The notes beneath the pieces were generated by a model. The model was given only the letters and a program-made list of their open reading frames with translations, was not told the DNA's origin and made no database searches. The position numbers and the translations under genes were made by a program. A DNA stretch of 64,000 bases, taken from assembly GCA_036417435.1 (NCBI GenBank), contig CM070900.1:119614315-119678314 (forward strand), read 5' to 3'. This DNA comes from Inia geoffrensis. Lineage: Eukaryota; Chordata; Mammalia; Artiodactyla; Iniidae. Each line of letters starts with the position of its first letter. Within the stretch, counting starts at the first letter, position 1. This document shows, piece by piece, positions 1-12,899 of the stretch.

Positions 1-2477
1 AAATGGACATCTTAAAATCCCTTTAAAACTATGAAAAGGTAAAACTAAAGCACACTTGAGATTATCATGGGCTATACATGAAACTAGTTGATTTTATTGC
101 TCAGTATCATAACAAATTGCTCAATATCATAACAAGAAACTGTAGTAGAATAGTCCTTTGTTCAAATTAAATGGATATTTACTGAGTATCTGTGATGCAC
201 TCAACACGAAGATGTGTGATATCCAATATATATAAACAATAAAATCCACATATTCTTCCCTTAAGGACTGTACACTGTATTTGGGAAGAACAGTTCTAAC
301 CAAAAAAGTACAGTTGTTGCATATATATTATACATATGCATCATCTGCACACATTACGTATATGTAATATAATCATTATACAGTATATATGCACGTTACA
401 TATCATTACATACATTAGTGTGTGTATACTTTTATCTCTGCTATAGCCTTGCGCTGTATTAACAAATTACAGAGCAATTTGTTATCTACGGGATAAAGGA
501 GGGAAATAAAGGTGATAGAAGAATAAAATAAAACAAAAAATCCATAAAAGTTATCTTAATATCCATACACTTAGAAACTAAATTGAAAAAAGATATATAA
601 TTAACTTGATAACAGAGATGTATTGTCACTTGCATGATAGTTACTGGAGAATACAGTTAATTAGCTCAACTTCTGTCTGAAATAATACGAATATTGTGTC
701 ATTTACTGTAGTCAGATTTTTGTAGAAAACCATATTGACTGAAGGAAAAAAAAAATACCTAAGGTATTTACAACTTTAAGACTCTAACCCTGACTCCATA
801 TATATTGTTTCACATTTATCATAGTGTTTAGAATTAAATTAATTTTGTATTCTATCTTCCCAGTCAAATGTTCGTAATGATGGAGACTATATTTCATAAA
901 TATTTGCCTGCTGTAGTAGCACTCTGTCTAGTGACTTTCTTTAGACGTATTCAGTACATTTCCTACACTTATTGTGTATATTTCTTTGGCAGTGAAATGG
1001 ATACACTACCAGTCTATTGGTATTTAAAATAGTATAAACTTTTAGTTATTGGAATTAAGATAGCTGAATTTTAAGTATAAAATATTAAAGATAATAGTTA
1101 CTATTGGACTTCACAATAAAGTGTAAAAAAGAAAACTCAAAACCAAATATGTTATAGCCTGTCATCATGCTACCTTTTTATGGAAGGTTTCCCATCATAG
1201 GAGGCTTTTCTTTCTATTTGGGATTTTTAGGTAACAGGAATGAATATGTGAATATCAACAATCTCTTATATGTAATAAATAATACATATAACTTTATAAA
1301 AAAATGTTTGAAGTCATTCTTAAACAGCATTGTATGGCTTGAGATTTTCTAGATTTCAGAAAGAACTCCTCAAGACCTGAGGTTTTCTCTAAAGTAATTC
1401 AGTGAAGTGACCAAATACCCCTCATTTTAATGGACCATATCAGCCTCTTAGGAATTTTCATTGGAATATTAATTCGTCCTTTTATAGCCCTATGCTCAAC
1501 TAGTAGTTCTTGTCCTCTTTCAAAAAGTCAGCAATTGTGAAAGCATTTTCTTATTAGGAGTTTTCCCCAGTTTTGTGGAGATGATATTTTTAAAGCTACA
1601 GTCATTCTTTTAGAGTATTCAGTTTGAGATAGAGCAGAAATATTTTTAGAGTAATTGTTACACATAGCACTCCTGTTAGTAGATGTTTCATAATTTTAAA
1701 TAGCTGCTTTCCTTGTAATTAATAATTTTACAAATATTGATTTAATATCTGATATATCTTCAGAGTGCTAGATGCTGTCATTATAGAGACAGATTAAAAT
1801 TAATATCCTAGAAAAACAAAGAAGTGAAAATAGAACACATTGTGAATAAAGAAGTATAGAATATTTGCAGCTGAATCACAGTGAAAGGAAAGAAAACTAA
1901 CTGCCTGAGAAGTAGGTAAAGTGTCATAGGAGTGTATAAAGAAATATCTGAAATATGTCTTGAAAAGTGAGTGAGAATCATGAAGTGTATTAAAGAGAAA
2001 ACCATATTCTGGGCAAAAGGTCAATGTGTAAAATTTCAAAGAAGACTTACAGACCAGTGAGAAACCCTGGGCAAAATTCAATAATAGTGTCATTTAGGGG
2101 AAGGGAAAGCAGGACATATGATTAAATAAGGTTTTGTTTATTAAGAGAAGATAACGGAATGTTCAGCTGTAAATAACAGAAATTCCCAATTCTAACTTGC
2201 TTTAAAAACAGTACATTTCTTGTACTACATAAAAGAAATTCGTTTCAGAAATAAAAGCATGTCTTCAAGCATCAGTGTCATCATCAGGAGGTTTGCAGCA
2301 TCACTTCCAGACACAACAACAGAGCATATAGAGAGGAAAATACAGAATATTTGTGGTATTCCTCCAAGATAGCTGACATGTGGAAACAATGAATAAAATG
2401 TATTTAAAAGATAAAACATATACCTAGTAGTATACAAAAATGAAACTAAATTCTTCTAACCCCACTGTAGGAATATA
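1..2477. other. AT-rich DNA, no recognisable gene or repeat
   Basis: I see no gene or confident repeat family here. Positions about 316-430 are a decayed TA/TG-rich stretch. The open frames at 1167-1352 (+) and 1800-2093 (-) are short, low-complexity and unlike any family I know, so they are treated as chance. Confidence 0.5.
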
Positions 2478-2535
2478 TATATATAAATAAATATGTATAT
2501 GAAATAAATAAAATAAATACGTAATATATAAAGTA
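2475..2535. repeat. AT-rich simple repeat
   Basis: An interrupted TA dinucleotide run passes into repeated AAATA units. It is low-complexity sequence with no coding potential. Confidence 0.7.
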
Positions 2536-3254
2536 GTTGAAATGAAAACACAGTCACATCCATAGATAAAGAGGTCTTTTCTGCTTTAGTATCTTTCTTA
2601 GCAGTAGAGAATCCATCTTAAGGATTTCTTAGCAGGTCTCCCAATTCATTGGCTATAATTTGATCACATGCCACTAGTAAATCCATTGCTGAGAAAAGAA
2701 TGGGACCACCAGACTGATTGAGATTAATCAGAGAAGATAACCCAAAATTTTGATGGCAGTCACTTTCGCTGGTGGGTCATGAATGAATAGTTAAGTGAAA
2801 TTGTGTGGTTTGGTTTTGGTTTTGGTTTGCTTTTAAGAAAGGAAGATTGGGAGAGAATTGGATAGGTAACCAACTTCTTCATTATTTATAACAAAGAAAA
2901 TTACCCACATGTTTAATGAAGGTAATAGAGTGTTTATTAAATCAATGAGACTCTCTCAGATTTATAGCATCAAATGAGCATAAAATGTATGGGTGCAAAT
3001 TTCCAGGGTGGTGTTCTCAGTCAAACTTATGTGGATTAGGAAAGATTAAATACCTCTGTGCTTTTCTTTTCTTTGACATTATGCTGTAAGTTTGAATTTA
3101 ACAAATGAGAAGCTAGCAGAAGTTCCTTGTAGAATGTGATGAATTTTTCTTTTGAGAAGCTAGTGCCAAAAAGGATAATGGATGATCTAAGACCTTGTTG
3201 GTTAGAAGAAAAAAAATTTTATTTGAAAAATTGGAATATATCAGGAGGAACATT
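2536..3254. other. unrecognised DNA
   Basis: No gene is visible. There is a short TTTGGTTTTGG-type run near 2810-2830. The stretch may belong to the same antisense LINE remnant as the next entry, but I could not match it. Confidence 0.35.
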
Positions 3255-3640
3255 AAGTAGGGCTTAGTTAAAAAGGCGGTAATGGTATTGGAGGTGAGTG
3301 GAGGTTTTCTACACATGTCTGGGATAAATATTTATAGGATTTATGAGCAATGAAATGTTGAAAGAGGGAGAGAAAAACTTTAAGAATGATGCCCAGATTA
3401 TACTAGGGCAACCTTGAATAATAGCAATAACAGTGAATAAGGTAAGATATTCAATAGGAAGGGAACATTTTTGATGTACTATTTTGAGTGTATTGAGATA
3501 TCCTAGAGGCCACCCTCAAGGATAAATGGAAATATGCATCAGAAGCACAGGAAACATGAAATCAAGATCTGTAACTAAAGCAGTTGTGTTTAAAGATATG
3601 GGAGATCATCTGGAGAAAGTATATGGAATGGAGATAAATG
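3255..3640 (-). repeat. Ancient LINE remnant, L2/CR1-clade-like, antisense
   Basis: On the + strand the text runs through a block beginning near 3280 (TTGGAGGTGAGTGG-like), then a CCCAGATTA stretch, then 3480-3640 with the wording typical of the reverse complement of a mammalian L2 reverse-transcriptase ORF. That wording is a TTGAG...GAGATATCC block followed by a GATATGGGAGATCATC block. Divergence is high and no reading frame survives. Assignment to L2 rather than another CR1-clade LINE is by resemblance only. Confidence 0.4.
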
Positions 3641-4664
3641 AGATCCACTGTTGCCTAGCAGATTTTTACAGCTTTGTCTTTTGTCCTCCTGGTATTTGGG
3701 AAGATCTTTACAACTTTTCTTTTTTAAAAAAAATCTTTTCTCATGCCAGTGGACACATAAGAGTGACCTCAATGTGTTGGATTCTAGAAATAACATCTTT
3801 TCTGGACATTAAGATCTTTGCAGATAAAAGGACCATATAGCAACATTAACAATATTAATTCATACTCTGTGTGAAAACAGTAGTCTCCAAGGTAGATGAA
3901 TACATCTTTTTTTGTTGCAAGAACTCGGACATCCATTTTTTCTGCTTGAATGTTACATATTCCTTGTTCCCATATTCTTAAGAGTTACTCAGTAAATGAT
4001 TTTACTTTAAATGATGCATTTTGATTTTGTTTGGATATTATTCCATTGTGTGATAATGCTACCTATCTATTTTTAAGGACAAACCTCTTCAAAGCTATTG
4101 TTTTATTAAGCTTAGAATACAGATATTTTGTGGTTAAAAGAAAAGTCAAAACACCAAATATTTAGCACCTTGTATTTTGTGATTCCTTTGCCAAATATAT
4201 ATTTGCTAATGCTATAGGATGTTAAAAGTGTTCATCTATGACAAATAATATGTTGGAAACAAAATTTTACAGTGGTTACTTTATAAAGTTATGCCTAGAA
4301 ATATATGAAAATAAAATACAAGCAATGTTATTCTAACCCTAGTGTGAATAAATGTATAAAAGCCATATTAATAAAATCCCATATGTATTAATTTCTTTTA
4401 TATAATGTATAAAGCACATGGAGTAAAAATATAATCTCTCTTCATAGTTTTCTATGTCATTCCTAAATAAAAACAGTTGGATGCAGGTCTAATCTAAAAT
4501 CCAAAAAAATATAAAAAAACTACCTAAAAAAATATAAAAAATTATTCAAATGGTCTCAGTAAGGAAAAAATTTTTTGTAAATATTTCTTAGCACTTGACT
4601 CATTAACATTTTGGGATTGAGCAGAGACCTAAAGGAAATACAGGAATTAGCTAAAAAAGAGGAT
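3641..4664. other. AT-rich DNA, no recognisable gene
   Basis: Nothing identifiable. A small direct duplication of an AAAAAATATAAAAAA-like word lies near 4503-4541. Confidence 0.45.
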
Positions 4665-5330
4665 GTATTGTTATGTTCCAGAGATGACTGTGAAAAAAGA
4701 CTGTGTGAATGGGGTAGAATGATGAGTTCCTGAGCTGAAGTAGGGAAAGCATTTTTGAAATTCAAAGAATGGAAGAAGCAGAGAATAAGAGGGGACTATA
4801 AAGGGGAGTAGGAGCCAGACCATAATGAAATAGGTCTTTATCATATTAATTGATTTTGGCTTTTATTTGAAAAGCACCAGAAAGCCATTAAAATGGTTTC
4901 AGTCAAATATGGTAAGACATGCATTTGGAGGACATGACCCATTGCATTCCAGAGAAATAATTGGAGAGTCTTTATTTAAAAGGGAACCAGACAGAATGCC
5001 TTTGCTGTTGCCCACATAAGTGATGGCATTAGCTTGCATCAGACTGATGGCAGTAGATATGGAGAAAGGAGATAGGTTTTCGAGATACTCCAATCATACA
5101 GCTCAACTGTTAGTAATGAATTGTCTCTTGGGAGTGTTGGACATCCAGGTAAAGTGATGACAACTAGGTGTCTGGCTTGTGAAAAGGAATGAATAGTGGC
5201 ATGCTCTAAAATAGAGAAATGAAACAGAAAAAAGCTAAATTTGGAAGGAACGATTATAAGATTATAAATTTGCTTTGGGCATTTGATTTTGAACTGCATA
5301 GTTCAGCTGCAAAATTGAGCCTCTGAGTTT
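4665..5330 (-). repeat. Antisense L2-type LINE fragment (RT C-terminal region)
   Basis: The minus-strand translation of about 5040-5220 contains a TIHSFSQARHL-like string, and 4940-5040 gives a STAISLMQANAIT-like string. Both lie in the order and spacing expected for the part of an L2 ORF2 just after the RT catalytic core (an ARxLGVxLD block followed by a TxLVxAxxxSRLDYCNxLL-type block in the family). Frames are broken and the copy is very diverged, as expected for a mammal-wide element inactive since before the placental radiation. It could instead be another CR1-clade LINE. Confidence 0.5.
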
Positions 5331-5396
5331 AGGACAAAGAGACCACCAAAGAAAATTGTAGATTCATTTTTCAATACCCAGCTACTCAATTAAGGA

Positions 5397-5419
5397 GTTT
5401 TTTTTTTTTTTTTTTTTTA
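5397..5419. repeat. Poly-T run
   Basis: An uninterrupted run of about 23 T. It could be the antisense A-tail of an unrecognised retroposed fragment, because the diverged duplication begins just downstream. Confidence 0.7.
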
Positions 5420-5446
5420 CTTTGGGATCCTTAGGATTCTTTTCAT

Positions 5447-5640
5447 CTCATTATTTAATTTCCGTACGATCTCATATACACATAGTTGCAATTATCACAA
5501 ACATGCAAATGAGTCAAATTTATAGTTCAAGTTAATAGACTTCTGTCTCATTCTTTATTTCTTCTTTAGACAATCTCACACACACATAGCCTCAATAACC
5601 ACAAACTTGCAATGACTCATAGAATTATAGTTAAACTTGG
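5447..5640. repeat. Diverged tandem duplication, ~95-100 bp x 2
   Basis: The segment at about 5447-5537 recurs at about 5547-5639. Shared words occur in order: TCTCATT, ATCTCA, ACACATAG, TCACAAAC or CCACAAAC, TTGCAATGA or ATGCAAATGA, TTATAGTT, AAGTT or AACTT. Mismatches are frequent, so the duplication is old. No gene is involved. Confidence 0.7.
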
Positions 5641-5670
5641 GACTGCTCTGTTGATAATGACCTAAATATG

Positions 5671-5901
5671 TCCAATTGTTTCTTTTTTTTTTTTTTGTGG
5701 TACGCGGGCCACTCACTGTTGTGGCCTCTCCCATTTCAGAGTACAGGCTCTGGACATGCAGGCTTAGCGGCCATGGCTCACGGGCCCAGCCGCTCCACGA
5801 CATGTAGGATCTTCCTGGACGGGGGCACGAACCCGTGTCCCCTGCATCGGCAGGTGGACTCTCAACCACTGCGCCACCAGGGAAGCCCTCCAATTGTTTC
5901 T
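5671..5901 (-). mobile_element. CHR-type SINE, antisense, with TSD
   Basis: A tRNA-derived cetacean SINE read in reverse: poly-T, the CGCGGGCC...CTCACTG block, then CAGGGAAGCCC at its tRNA-related end. It is flanked by a 13-bp direct repeat TCCAATTGTTTCT at 5671-5683 and 5889-5901. Boundaries are therefore well supported. An AAAT tetranucleotide run follows at about 5936-5956. Confidence 0.95.
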
Positions 5902-8336
5902 AGATGTTTACTTTCAACTGTCTCAAAATCACCAAAAATAAATAAATAAATAAAAAGAAAGACAAAATGATTTTGGGAGGGAAAAACCAACTATTGACAT
6001 GATAATTTAGAAAACTAAATTATAATAGTAATAGAGTGCTTAGTATTTTTTTAATAGAAGAAAAAAATATGCAAAAGCCAATTACAAATACGCAGTAGCA
6101 AGGGGGTGTATTCAAAGGTGTAAATTTCCTGAGTGAGTTAGAAGGGCATAAAAATGAAAGCAAACATGGAGGGATTAAAGCAGATTTCTGGGCTCCAGGC
6201 CCAGAATTTGTGATTTAGTGTAGCTCTGGGTGAGGCCAAAAATGTGCATTTTTAATAAGTTCAAAGTTGATACAGTTGTCTATGATACATGGACCACACT
6301 TTGCGAATCACTGCTGTGGAGAATGGGGATTAAACTGAGCATAAAATGTAGCAATGTTACTGGGCCCTGCTGTGTGCTAATTTTAAATTGTGTTCATGAG
6401 CTTATAGTATTACCACCCTACTCTAATATTTGAGTATTTCTCTAGCAGCCCTTGACTGCTAGGGTGCTTAATCATCAAAAGTGTATACATTTTGGGTATA
6501 GTTAGGATTAGGATGCAATGAAAAGATAGAGGGAAAGGTGTTCATGGATGGGTAAAAATATTATTAAAATGATAGACTTTAAAATCTTAACTAAAGATTT
6601 TAAAATTACTCTGCTTTTAAATTACTCCATGATAGTATAGTGGGTAGACACGCAGTTTATTTCTTTTAACACATGTCCATTATCCAGCATGTTCAGAAGA
6701 TAGTGCCTTAAGTCAGAGATATCAGAGTAAACCAAGGAGAGTTAATCTTGTAAAAGGCAGGTTTTATATTTTTTCATACTAGACTTACCCATTTTACTCA
6801 CTTTTTTTCCAGAAATTGCTTCAGAAACTGTTTTCAAGCCTCTTAGGAGATTATATATCTATTTATTTTATTGACATATCACATCTTCAAAGTTTTTTTT
6901 TTAATATTTAAGGTTATTTTGTAATCATTTTTATCTTAAAATAATCAAAATACAAATAGTAAAGTGAACATATTTAAATTTAAAAATTTCTGTAGCAATA
7001 TTAAAGGAAAAAATAAAGGAAGAATAGATTTTTTTACCCACAAGGTCTCCTAAAGCCATACTATAATTTGATTATTTGAAAGTTAAGTGAATTATTAAAT
7101 AAATGCCTGTAGTTAATTTGTATGCACTGTTCTATTTTTATCTATTAGCAGAATTTTTTTTTTAGCAGAAAAACATACTTCTTTACTTTTTTAAGAGAGA
7201 ATTCACTAGAGTCCTTTCTTAGAATTAAGGTAGATCATTTTTCAAAAAATTTAACTTCAAGCAATGAATGGAATAGGAGGCACCAGATTTGGTAAGAGAA
7301 AGTTGAGTTCTGCCAGAGCTGTGCCACTTTCATCTATCCTATTCACTGGGTTCCACATAAAGTTATTGTACTCGACATAAAAATCGGTTTAGACACTTTA
7401 AAACAAAAAAATTATACTTTTGAAGCTCCTGAGATTTGAGGATTAGTTTATCACAACGTAACCTAGCATTATCTATGATATAATGGCATGATACACCTGA
7501 TTCTTCTCTAGCTGTAAATATATAATACTGTCATATTTCCCTCCCTATACTCTAGTAACCTTCATACAAACTGGAGAATTTACAAATGCTGAGTCACCAG
7601 TTTCTTTATGGTGTGTTCTTTCCATAGTTGCTTATTCCCATATATTACATGTATTTTTAAAAAGTTTTACTCTTGTGGTGTAAACTTTCTTTCAAAAGTG
7701 TGTTTCCCTCCCATTTCCTTAGATCTACCATATCTACTAAAAAAAACTTACTGTTTGTTTTAATGTTATATTAAGTTAAGATATTCAGTGCAATTTAAGG
7801 GAATATTACAAATAATATCTGTCTGTTTGGAACTGAGGTAAGGATTCTATGCACAAGATTATAACACTGGAGTCATGCCAATACTATAGCAAATGTGTTT
7901 AAGGGTAATAAATCACTACAATGAACTATGGGTGCTTGTTTCTATCAAGTTAAATGATTTTTGCCTTAAGAAGTATTTTACCATATTATTTCGATCTAAA
8001 TGAGTATTTTGCCTAAGTATCAGTCACAGTATCTTACTGAAACCCACAAGGTATATAAGCCTAATATTTGCCCTTTTTTTCTTCAATATAAAAAACTTTT
8101 TTTAGAATTAGCATTTTCTAAAACTAGAAAACTTGGATCATAAACATTTTGCCCCAAATATCAACATATTAAATAATTTCACTGGATATGAGACGATTTA
8201 TGAATATAATTTTTATTGTTCAATTTGTATGAACAGGAACATTTATAGGTTATGTGTAAATCATAAGATGACATACTTCCTAAAATGTCATTTTCTTCTT
8301 GCAGAGTATATTTTATACCAACATCTCTACATTTGC

Positions 8337-8340
<4 letters not shown>
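5902..8340. other. AT-rich DNA, no recognisable gene
   Basis: No coding region or confident repeat. The stretch near 7270-7350 faintly resembles a MIR but is too diverged to call. Confidence 0.45.
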
Positions 8341-8397
<57 letters not shown>

Positions 8398-8420
8398 CAC
8401 GCACACACACATATAAATAA
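8341..8420. repeat. (TG)n(TA)n compound microsatellite
   Basis: A TG run (about 8346-8376) passes directly into a TA run (about 8377-8396) and then a short CA stretch. Overlapping open frames on both strands simply translate the repeat. Confidence 0.97.
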
Positions 8421-8475
8421 TAGAAGAGGACGGACTGTTTTGGCATATATAAACACATAAAATGAAATCTAGTGA

Positions 8476-8500
8476 TTATATATATATATATATATATATT
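8476..8500. repeat. (TA)n microsatellite
   Basis: A short pure TA run about 80 bases beyond the compound TG/TA repeat. Confidence 0.95.
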
Positions 8501-8929
8501 TCAATAAGTTCCTCCTTTTATTTATGGTGACATATATTCAGTACTTTTTTACTTAGTAAGAACAATGGAAAGATAAGTAAAATGTCCATGCTTTTCAATT
8601 TTAAGTGACTCTGTCTTGCCATTTTTTGGGGAAGCATTAACTCTTTGAAGTTATTAGAGTTACATGAATTTCTGTAGTAAAGTGAATTTGTAAAGGCCAA
8701 AGAACAAATAAATTAACTAATGTCACCCTTGTGTTCTGGAAGGTTGTTTCTCTACTTCTCAGAAAATGATATGTGTCAGTGACAGAATTTGTTTCAGTAA
8801 GTTGCAAAATGCTCACATAAATGGTTATCTGCGACAGTGATAGAAAGGCTTTCAAAATTAGAGCTAGAGAATAAAAGTCTAAAGTAATAGAAATATCAGT
8901 GAGAAAAAATTAGTATGTTCTTCATTATT
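8501..8929. other. unrecognised DNA
   Basis: No gene, RNA or repeat identified. Confidence 0.4.
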
Positions 8930-9120
8930 TTTGACCTAGGGACTTTCACATGCATTGTTTCATGTAATCTTTAAAATATTATATGAGGAAAGTTCTTTCA
9001 CTTCCATTTAGGAAAAAATAACTGAAATGTTATGTATCTCAACCAAGATCACGTGTTAGAAAATAGCAGGGTCAGAATTTGACTGCTTTTTTCAGGTTTC
9101 AGTACAGTGTTCTTCTAAAT
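8930..9120 (+). repeat. MIR SINE, sense
   Basis: An old mammal-wide tRNA-derived SINE. It shows the ordered MIR landmarks: a TTCATGTAATCTTTA-type block, then CCATTTAGGAAA...ACTGAAA, then CTCAACCAAGATCAC, then AGCAGGGTCAGAATTTGAC. Divergence is high, as usual for MIR. Confidence 0.7.
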
Positions 9121-10219
9121 GTTCATCCTGATATCTTTTTATTTTATCACTACTGCATGGCCCAAGGAAAGAACTGTTAGCACTGGGTATGCAGCATCAG
9201 GGTGTAGCACGTAGAATAAGGAAAGAAAATTGGGAGAATCTTAGCATGGATATTTAACCTAGAAAAGGGCAATCTTGGGTGACTATATATAGCTGTTGAA
9301 CCTATACCAGAAATCATATGTATATAGATATTTGGAGGACCTGGAGACTTTTCAGGGTAGTCTGTGATCCAAATTAATTGATGAGTAAAGCACGGCTCTT
9401 AGTGCAAATCAAATCATTTTTTAAAGTTTATATATATATTTTCCATTCTTATCCATACCTGCTTGTCTATACCTGATTAGTCAATAGAGCTTTTGACCGT
9501 CTAGTCTAAGCCTCAGTGATTTTGTGTAATGCTGGAGACATAAAGCCATTATTATATGTTGAGGGGAATAATTCTTTAATTCATATATTTCAGTTAATCA
9601 TCATCTCAATTTTTAGAGATACTGATCACCAATAGGCCATTTTTATAGAAACACAGGCATATGTTAAGTGATTTTTAAAAAATTTTTGTAGGAATAAATA
9701 GACAAAAGTGTATCTTTTTTTTTTCCAAAAGTGTTTCTTAAATGAGTGATAAAGACTTCAGAATATAAAATGGACATATAAGATGGAAAAAAGAAATACA
9801 GTATTTATATCAAGAATAGCATATCGCCATAATGGCATATGACCAAATTTATTAATATTAATTATTTACATTTTCTTTATTCCTAGTCACATTTCATTCA
9901 ATTTCATTCATATAAATTTTACCACAAAAGATAAAAATATCTAAAGAAATAGTCACCTCTAAATAATATGACTGCTACAGTAATTTAAAAAACATCAGAA
10001 TTAACATGGATAATTGGAAGGATCTAGAAGTAGGTTAGTGATAGACGTGATAATGCAGATAAAGGAAAACTTTTAATGATGGAATCTAAGCTGTGTTTAT
10101 TTGAGTACCCATTGAAAAATTCTTTCAGTTAGTCCATATATTGAAAATTTTCATAAAGAAGGTTTGAAAATGAAAGAGTACCCATGATAGGGATGGTTTA
10201 TCCCTCTTTTACTTAAAAT
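9121..10219. other. AT-rich DNA, no recognisable gene
   Basis: Nothing identifiable beyond a small ATTTCATTCA duplication near 9893-9912. Confidence 0.4.
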
Positions 10220-10585
10220 TTTTTTCTTCCAGTTTTATTGAGCTATAATTGGTATACAGCATAATGATTTGACCTACATACATCATGAATTGATTATCAC
10301 AATAAGTTTAGTGATTATCCATCATCTCATATAGATACAAATTAAAGAAAAAGAAAGAAAATTTCTTTCCTTGTGATGAGAGTTCTTAGGATTTACTGTA
10401 TTAACAACTTCCACATATAATATATAGCAGTGTTTATTATGTTTATCATGTGGTACATTACATCCCTAGTAGTTATTTACCTTTTAACTTGAAGTTTGTA
10501 CCTTTTGACTGCCTTTGTTGAATTCCTTCCCCCACCCCCTGCCTCTGGCAACCAAAAATCTTATTTCTTTTTTAATGACTGTTTT
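10220..10585 (-). mobile_element. L1 3'UTR fragment, antisense
   Basis: The reverse of an L1 3' end: TTTTATTGAGCTATAATTGG at its start (10232-10251), then the pyrimidine-rich CCTTCCCCCACCCCC...CTCTGGCAACC block characteristic of antisense L1 3'UTRs. A second 3'UTR-like stretch follows after the SINE at 10,960, so this is either a separate L1 or a rearranged one. Confidence 0.7.
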
Positions 10586-10587
10586 TT

Positions 10588-10945
10588 AAAAAAATAATGC
10601 TTTATTTATTTATTTAAAAATTTCGGCTGCGTTGAGTCTTTGTTGCTGCATGTAGGCTTTCTCTAGTTGCGGCGAGTGGGGGCTACTCTATTGCAGTGAG
10701 TGGGCCTCTCATTGTGGTGGCTTCTCTTGTTGTGGAGCACGGGCTCTAGGCATGCGGGTTTCAGTAGTTGAAGCACGTGGGCTCAGTAGTTGTGGCTTGT
10801 GGGCTCTAGAGTGCAGGCTCAGTAGCTGTGGCGCATGGGCTTAGTTGCTCCACGGCATGTGGGATCCTCCTGGACCAGGAATTGAACCCTTGACCCCTGC
10901 CTTGGCAGGTGGATTCTTAATCACTGTGCCACCAGGGAAGTCCTG
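10588..10945 (-). mobile_element. Long-form tRNA-derived SINE, antisense
   Basis: Begins ATTTATTTATTTA...GGCTGCGTTGAGTC and ends CACCAGGGAAGTCC. It shares the tRNA-related end with CHR SINEs but has a longer body, with repeated CAGTAGTTG(T)GGC modules around 10768-10850. This is the longest SINE form in the window. It is probably the older Cetartiodactyla-wide relative from which shorter CHR types are shortened; that direction is inference. Confidence 0.9.
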
Positions 10946-12235
10946 TTTGTTAGTTTTTGAAGTATAATTGACCTACAATACTTTGTTAGCTCCTGTTCAG
11001 CAACATAGTGATTCAGTATTTCTGTACATTTCAAAGTGATCACCACGATAAGTCTAGTTATGATATGTCACCATACAAAGATATTATGTAGTTATTGACT
11101 ATATTCCCCACACTGTACTTTTCGTATCTGTGACTCATTATTTTTTGCGACTAGAAGTTTGTACCTCTTAATGCCTCTGAACTATTTCATTCCTCCCTCC
11201 ACCCCCTCCCCTCTGGAAACCACCTGTTTGGTCTCTATATCCATAACTTTGTTTCTGTTTTATTATATCATTCATTTGTTTAGTTTTTTGGATTACACAT
11301 GTAAGCGGTATCATATGATATTTGTCTTTCTCTGTCTGAATTATTTCACTTAGTATAATACTCTCTAAGTCTTTCCATGTTGAAGCAAATGAAAAGATTT
11401 AATTCTTTTTTATGGCTGAGTAATATTCTGGTATATATGTGTGTATATATATATATATATATGCACACACACACATACACATGTACCTTTCATCTTTATC
11501 CATTCATCTACTAGATTGCTTCCTTATCTTGGCTCTTGTAGATAATGCTGCAATGAACATAGGGATACATTATCTCTTCTAATTAGGGTTTTCATTTTCT
11601 TCAGATAAATACCCAGGATTGAAATTGCTGGATTATGTGGTAGTTCTGTTTTTAATTTTTGAGGAATCTACATAATATTTTACATTATGCTACATAATGT
11701 ATTTACATTTACTTGGCTGCACCAATTTACATTCCCACCAGCAGCGCATGAGGGTTCTATTTTATCCTCTTGCTCACCAACACTTGCTATTTGTTGTCTT
11801 TTTAATGATAGCCATTATAACAGGTGTGAGGTGATATTTCATTATAGTTTAGATTTGTATTTCTCTGGTGATTCGTGATGTTGAGCACCTTTTCATATGC
11901 CTGTTGGCCATCTATATGTCTTTAAAAAAATGTCTGTTAAGTTCTTCCACCCATTTTTTAATCAGGTGGTTTGTTTTTTTTTTGATGTTGAGTTGTATGC
12001 GTTCTTTGCATACTTTGGATATTAACCCCTTATTGATTATAACATTTACAAATATCTTCTCCCATTCAAAAGGCGTCATTGCGTTTTATTGATAGTTTCC
12101 CTCACCGTGTGAAAGCTTTTTTATTTTGATATAGGCCTATTTTGTAATTTTTGCTTTTCTTTCCCTTGCCTGAGGAGATTTATATAAAAGATTTCTAAGA
12201 CTGATGCCAAAGAGCTTACTGCCTACGTTTTTTTC
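10946..12235 (-). mobile_element. L1 3' portion (ORF2 C-terminus plus 3'UTR), antisense
   Basis: Reverse-strand L1. The 3'UTR lies at about 10960-11280 and contains the CCACCCCCTCCCCTCTGG block. It is followed by reversed ORF2 C-terminal text: a TATCATATGATATTTGTC block at 11310-11327, TTTATCCATTCATCTAC near 11497-11513, and ACCAATTTACATTCCCACC near 11722-11740. Many frame breaks are present and the element is 5'-truncated near 12.24 kb. A TA/CA-rich tract at 11437-11478 has expanded inside it. Confidence 0.9.
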
Positions 12236-12899
12236 TAGAAGTGTTTTATCCCTTTTAAAAAATATATTCTTGAAAGCATGGAGAAAGAAATACATAAATT
12301 ATAAAATCATGCCTAAAAGAGGAATGAGGATTATACTTTACTCTTATAAAACATTCTTAGAGGAATTGTCTATTGTGCTTACAGTCTATTTGGTATAGAA
12401 GGTAAAGTATTTGAAATCATCCTCAATTAATATTGCATAAATCCAACAAAAACTTACTTAACAAATCAGGAATTAAAACTTATTTATAAGTAATTACAAA
12501 ACTGGGCATAAAGTTTACTAATTTGCTTCCTGGAGACCCAGTGGAAGTGCAGTAGTTTCTTAAAAATACAGGTGTCATTGTGAAAGACTACCACAGTGTT
12601 ACAGAAATATTTCTTTCTTTCTTTCTCTTTTTTTGTGAAACATAAGTGATCCAACCAGTATTTAAACATCAAACAAAACAATGATTATAGTAGAAATAAG
12701 ATGAAAAATATCATAAGATATTTCTACATATTAAAATTAAAATCTCATTTTTACAGAAATCCACAAGGGGAGAAAACTATAAAAAAGCTATAGGCTATTT
12801 TTACTTTCTGCAAATAGCTTACAATTTAATCAGTTCTGTATACTATTACATAAGATTTTAATAATGGTGTATTCCCAGCTTCCCCAAAGCTGGAACAAT
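12236..12899. other. unrecognised DNA
   Basis: No gene or confident repeat seen. A short TTTC run lies near 12609-12630. Confidence 0.4.

Noticed and set aside
3526..3840. 104-aa + strand open frame as a small gene
   Set aside because: It overlaps an antisense LINE remnant and AT-rich DNA; no recognisable domain.
8133..8420. Open frames with VCVCVC or HTHTHT runs
   Set aside because: They are translations of the TG/TA microsatellite.
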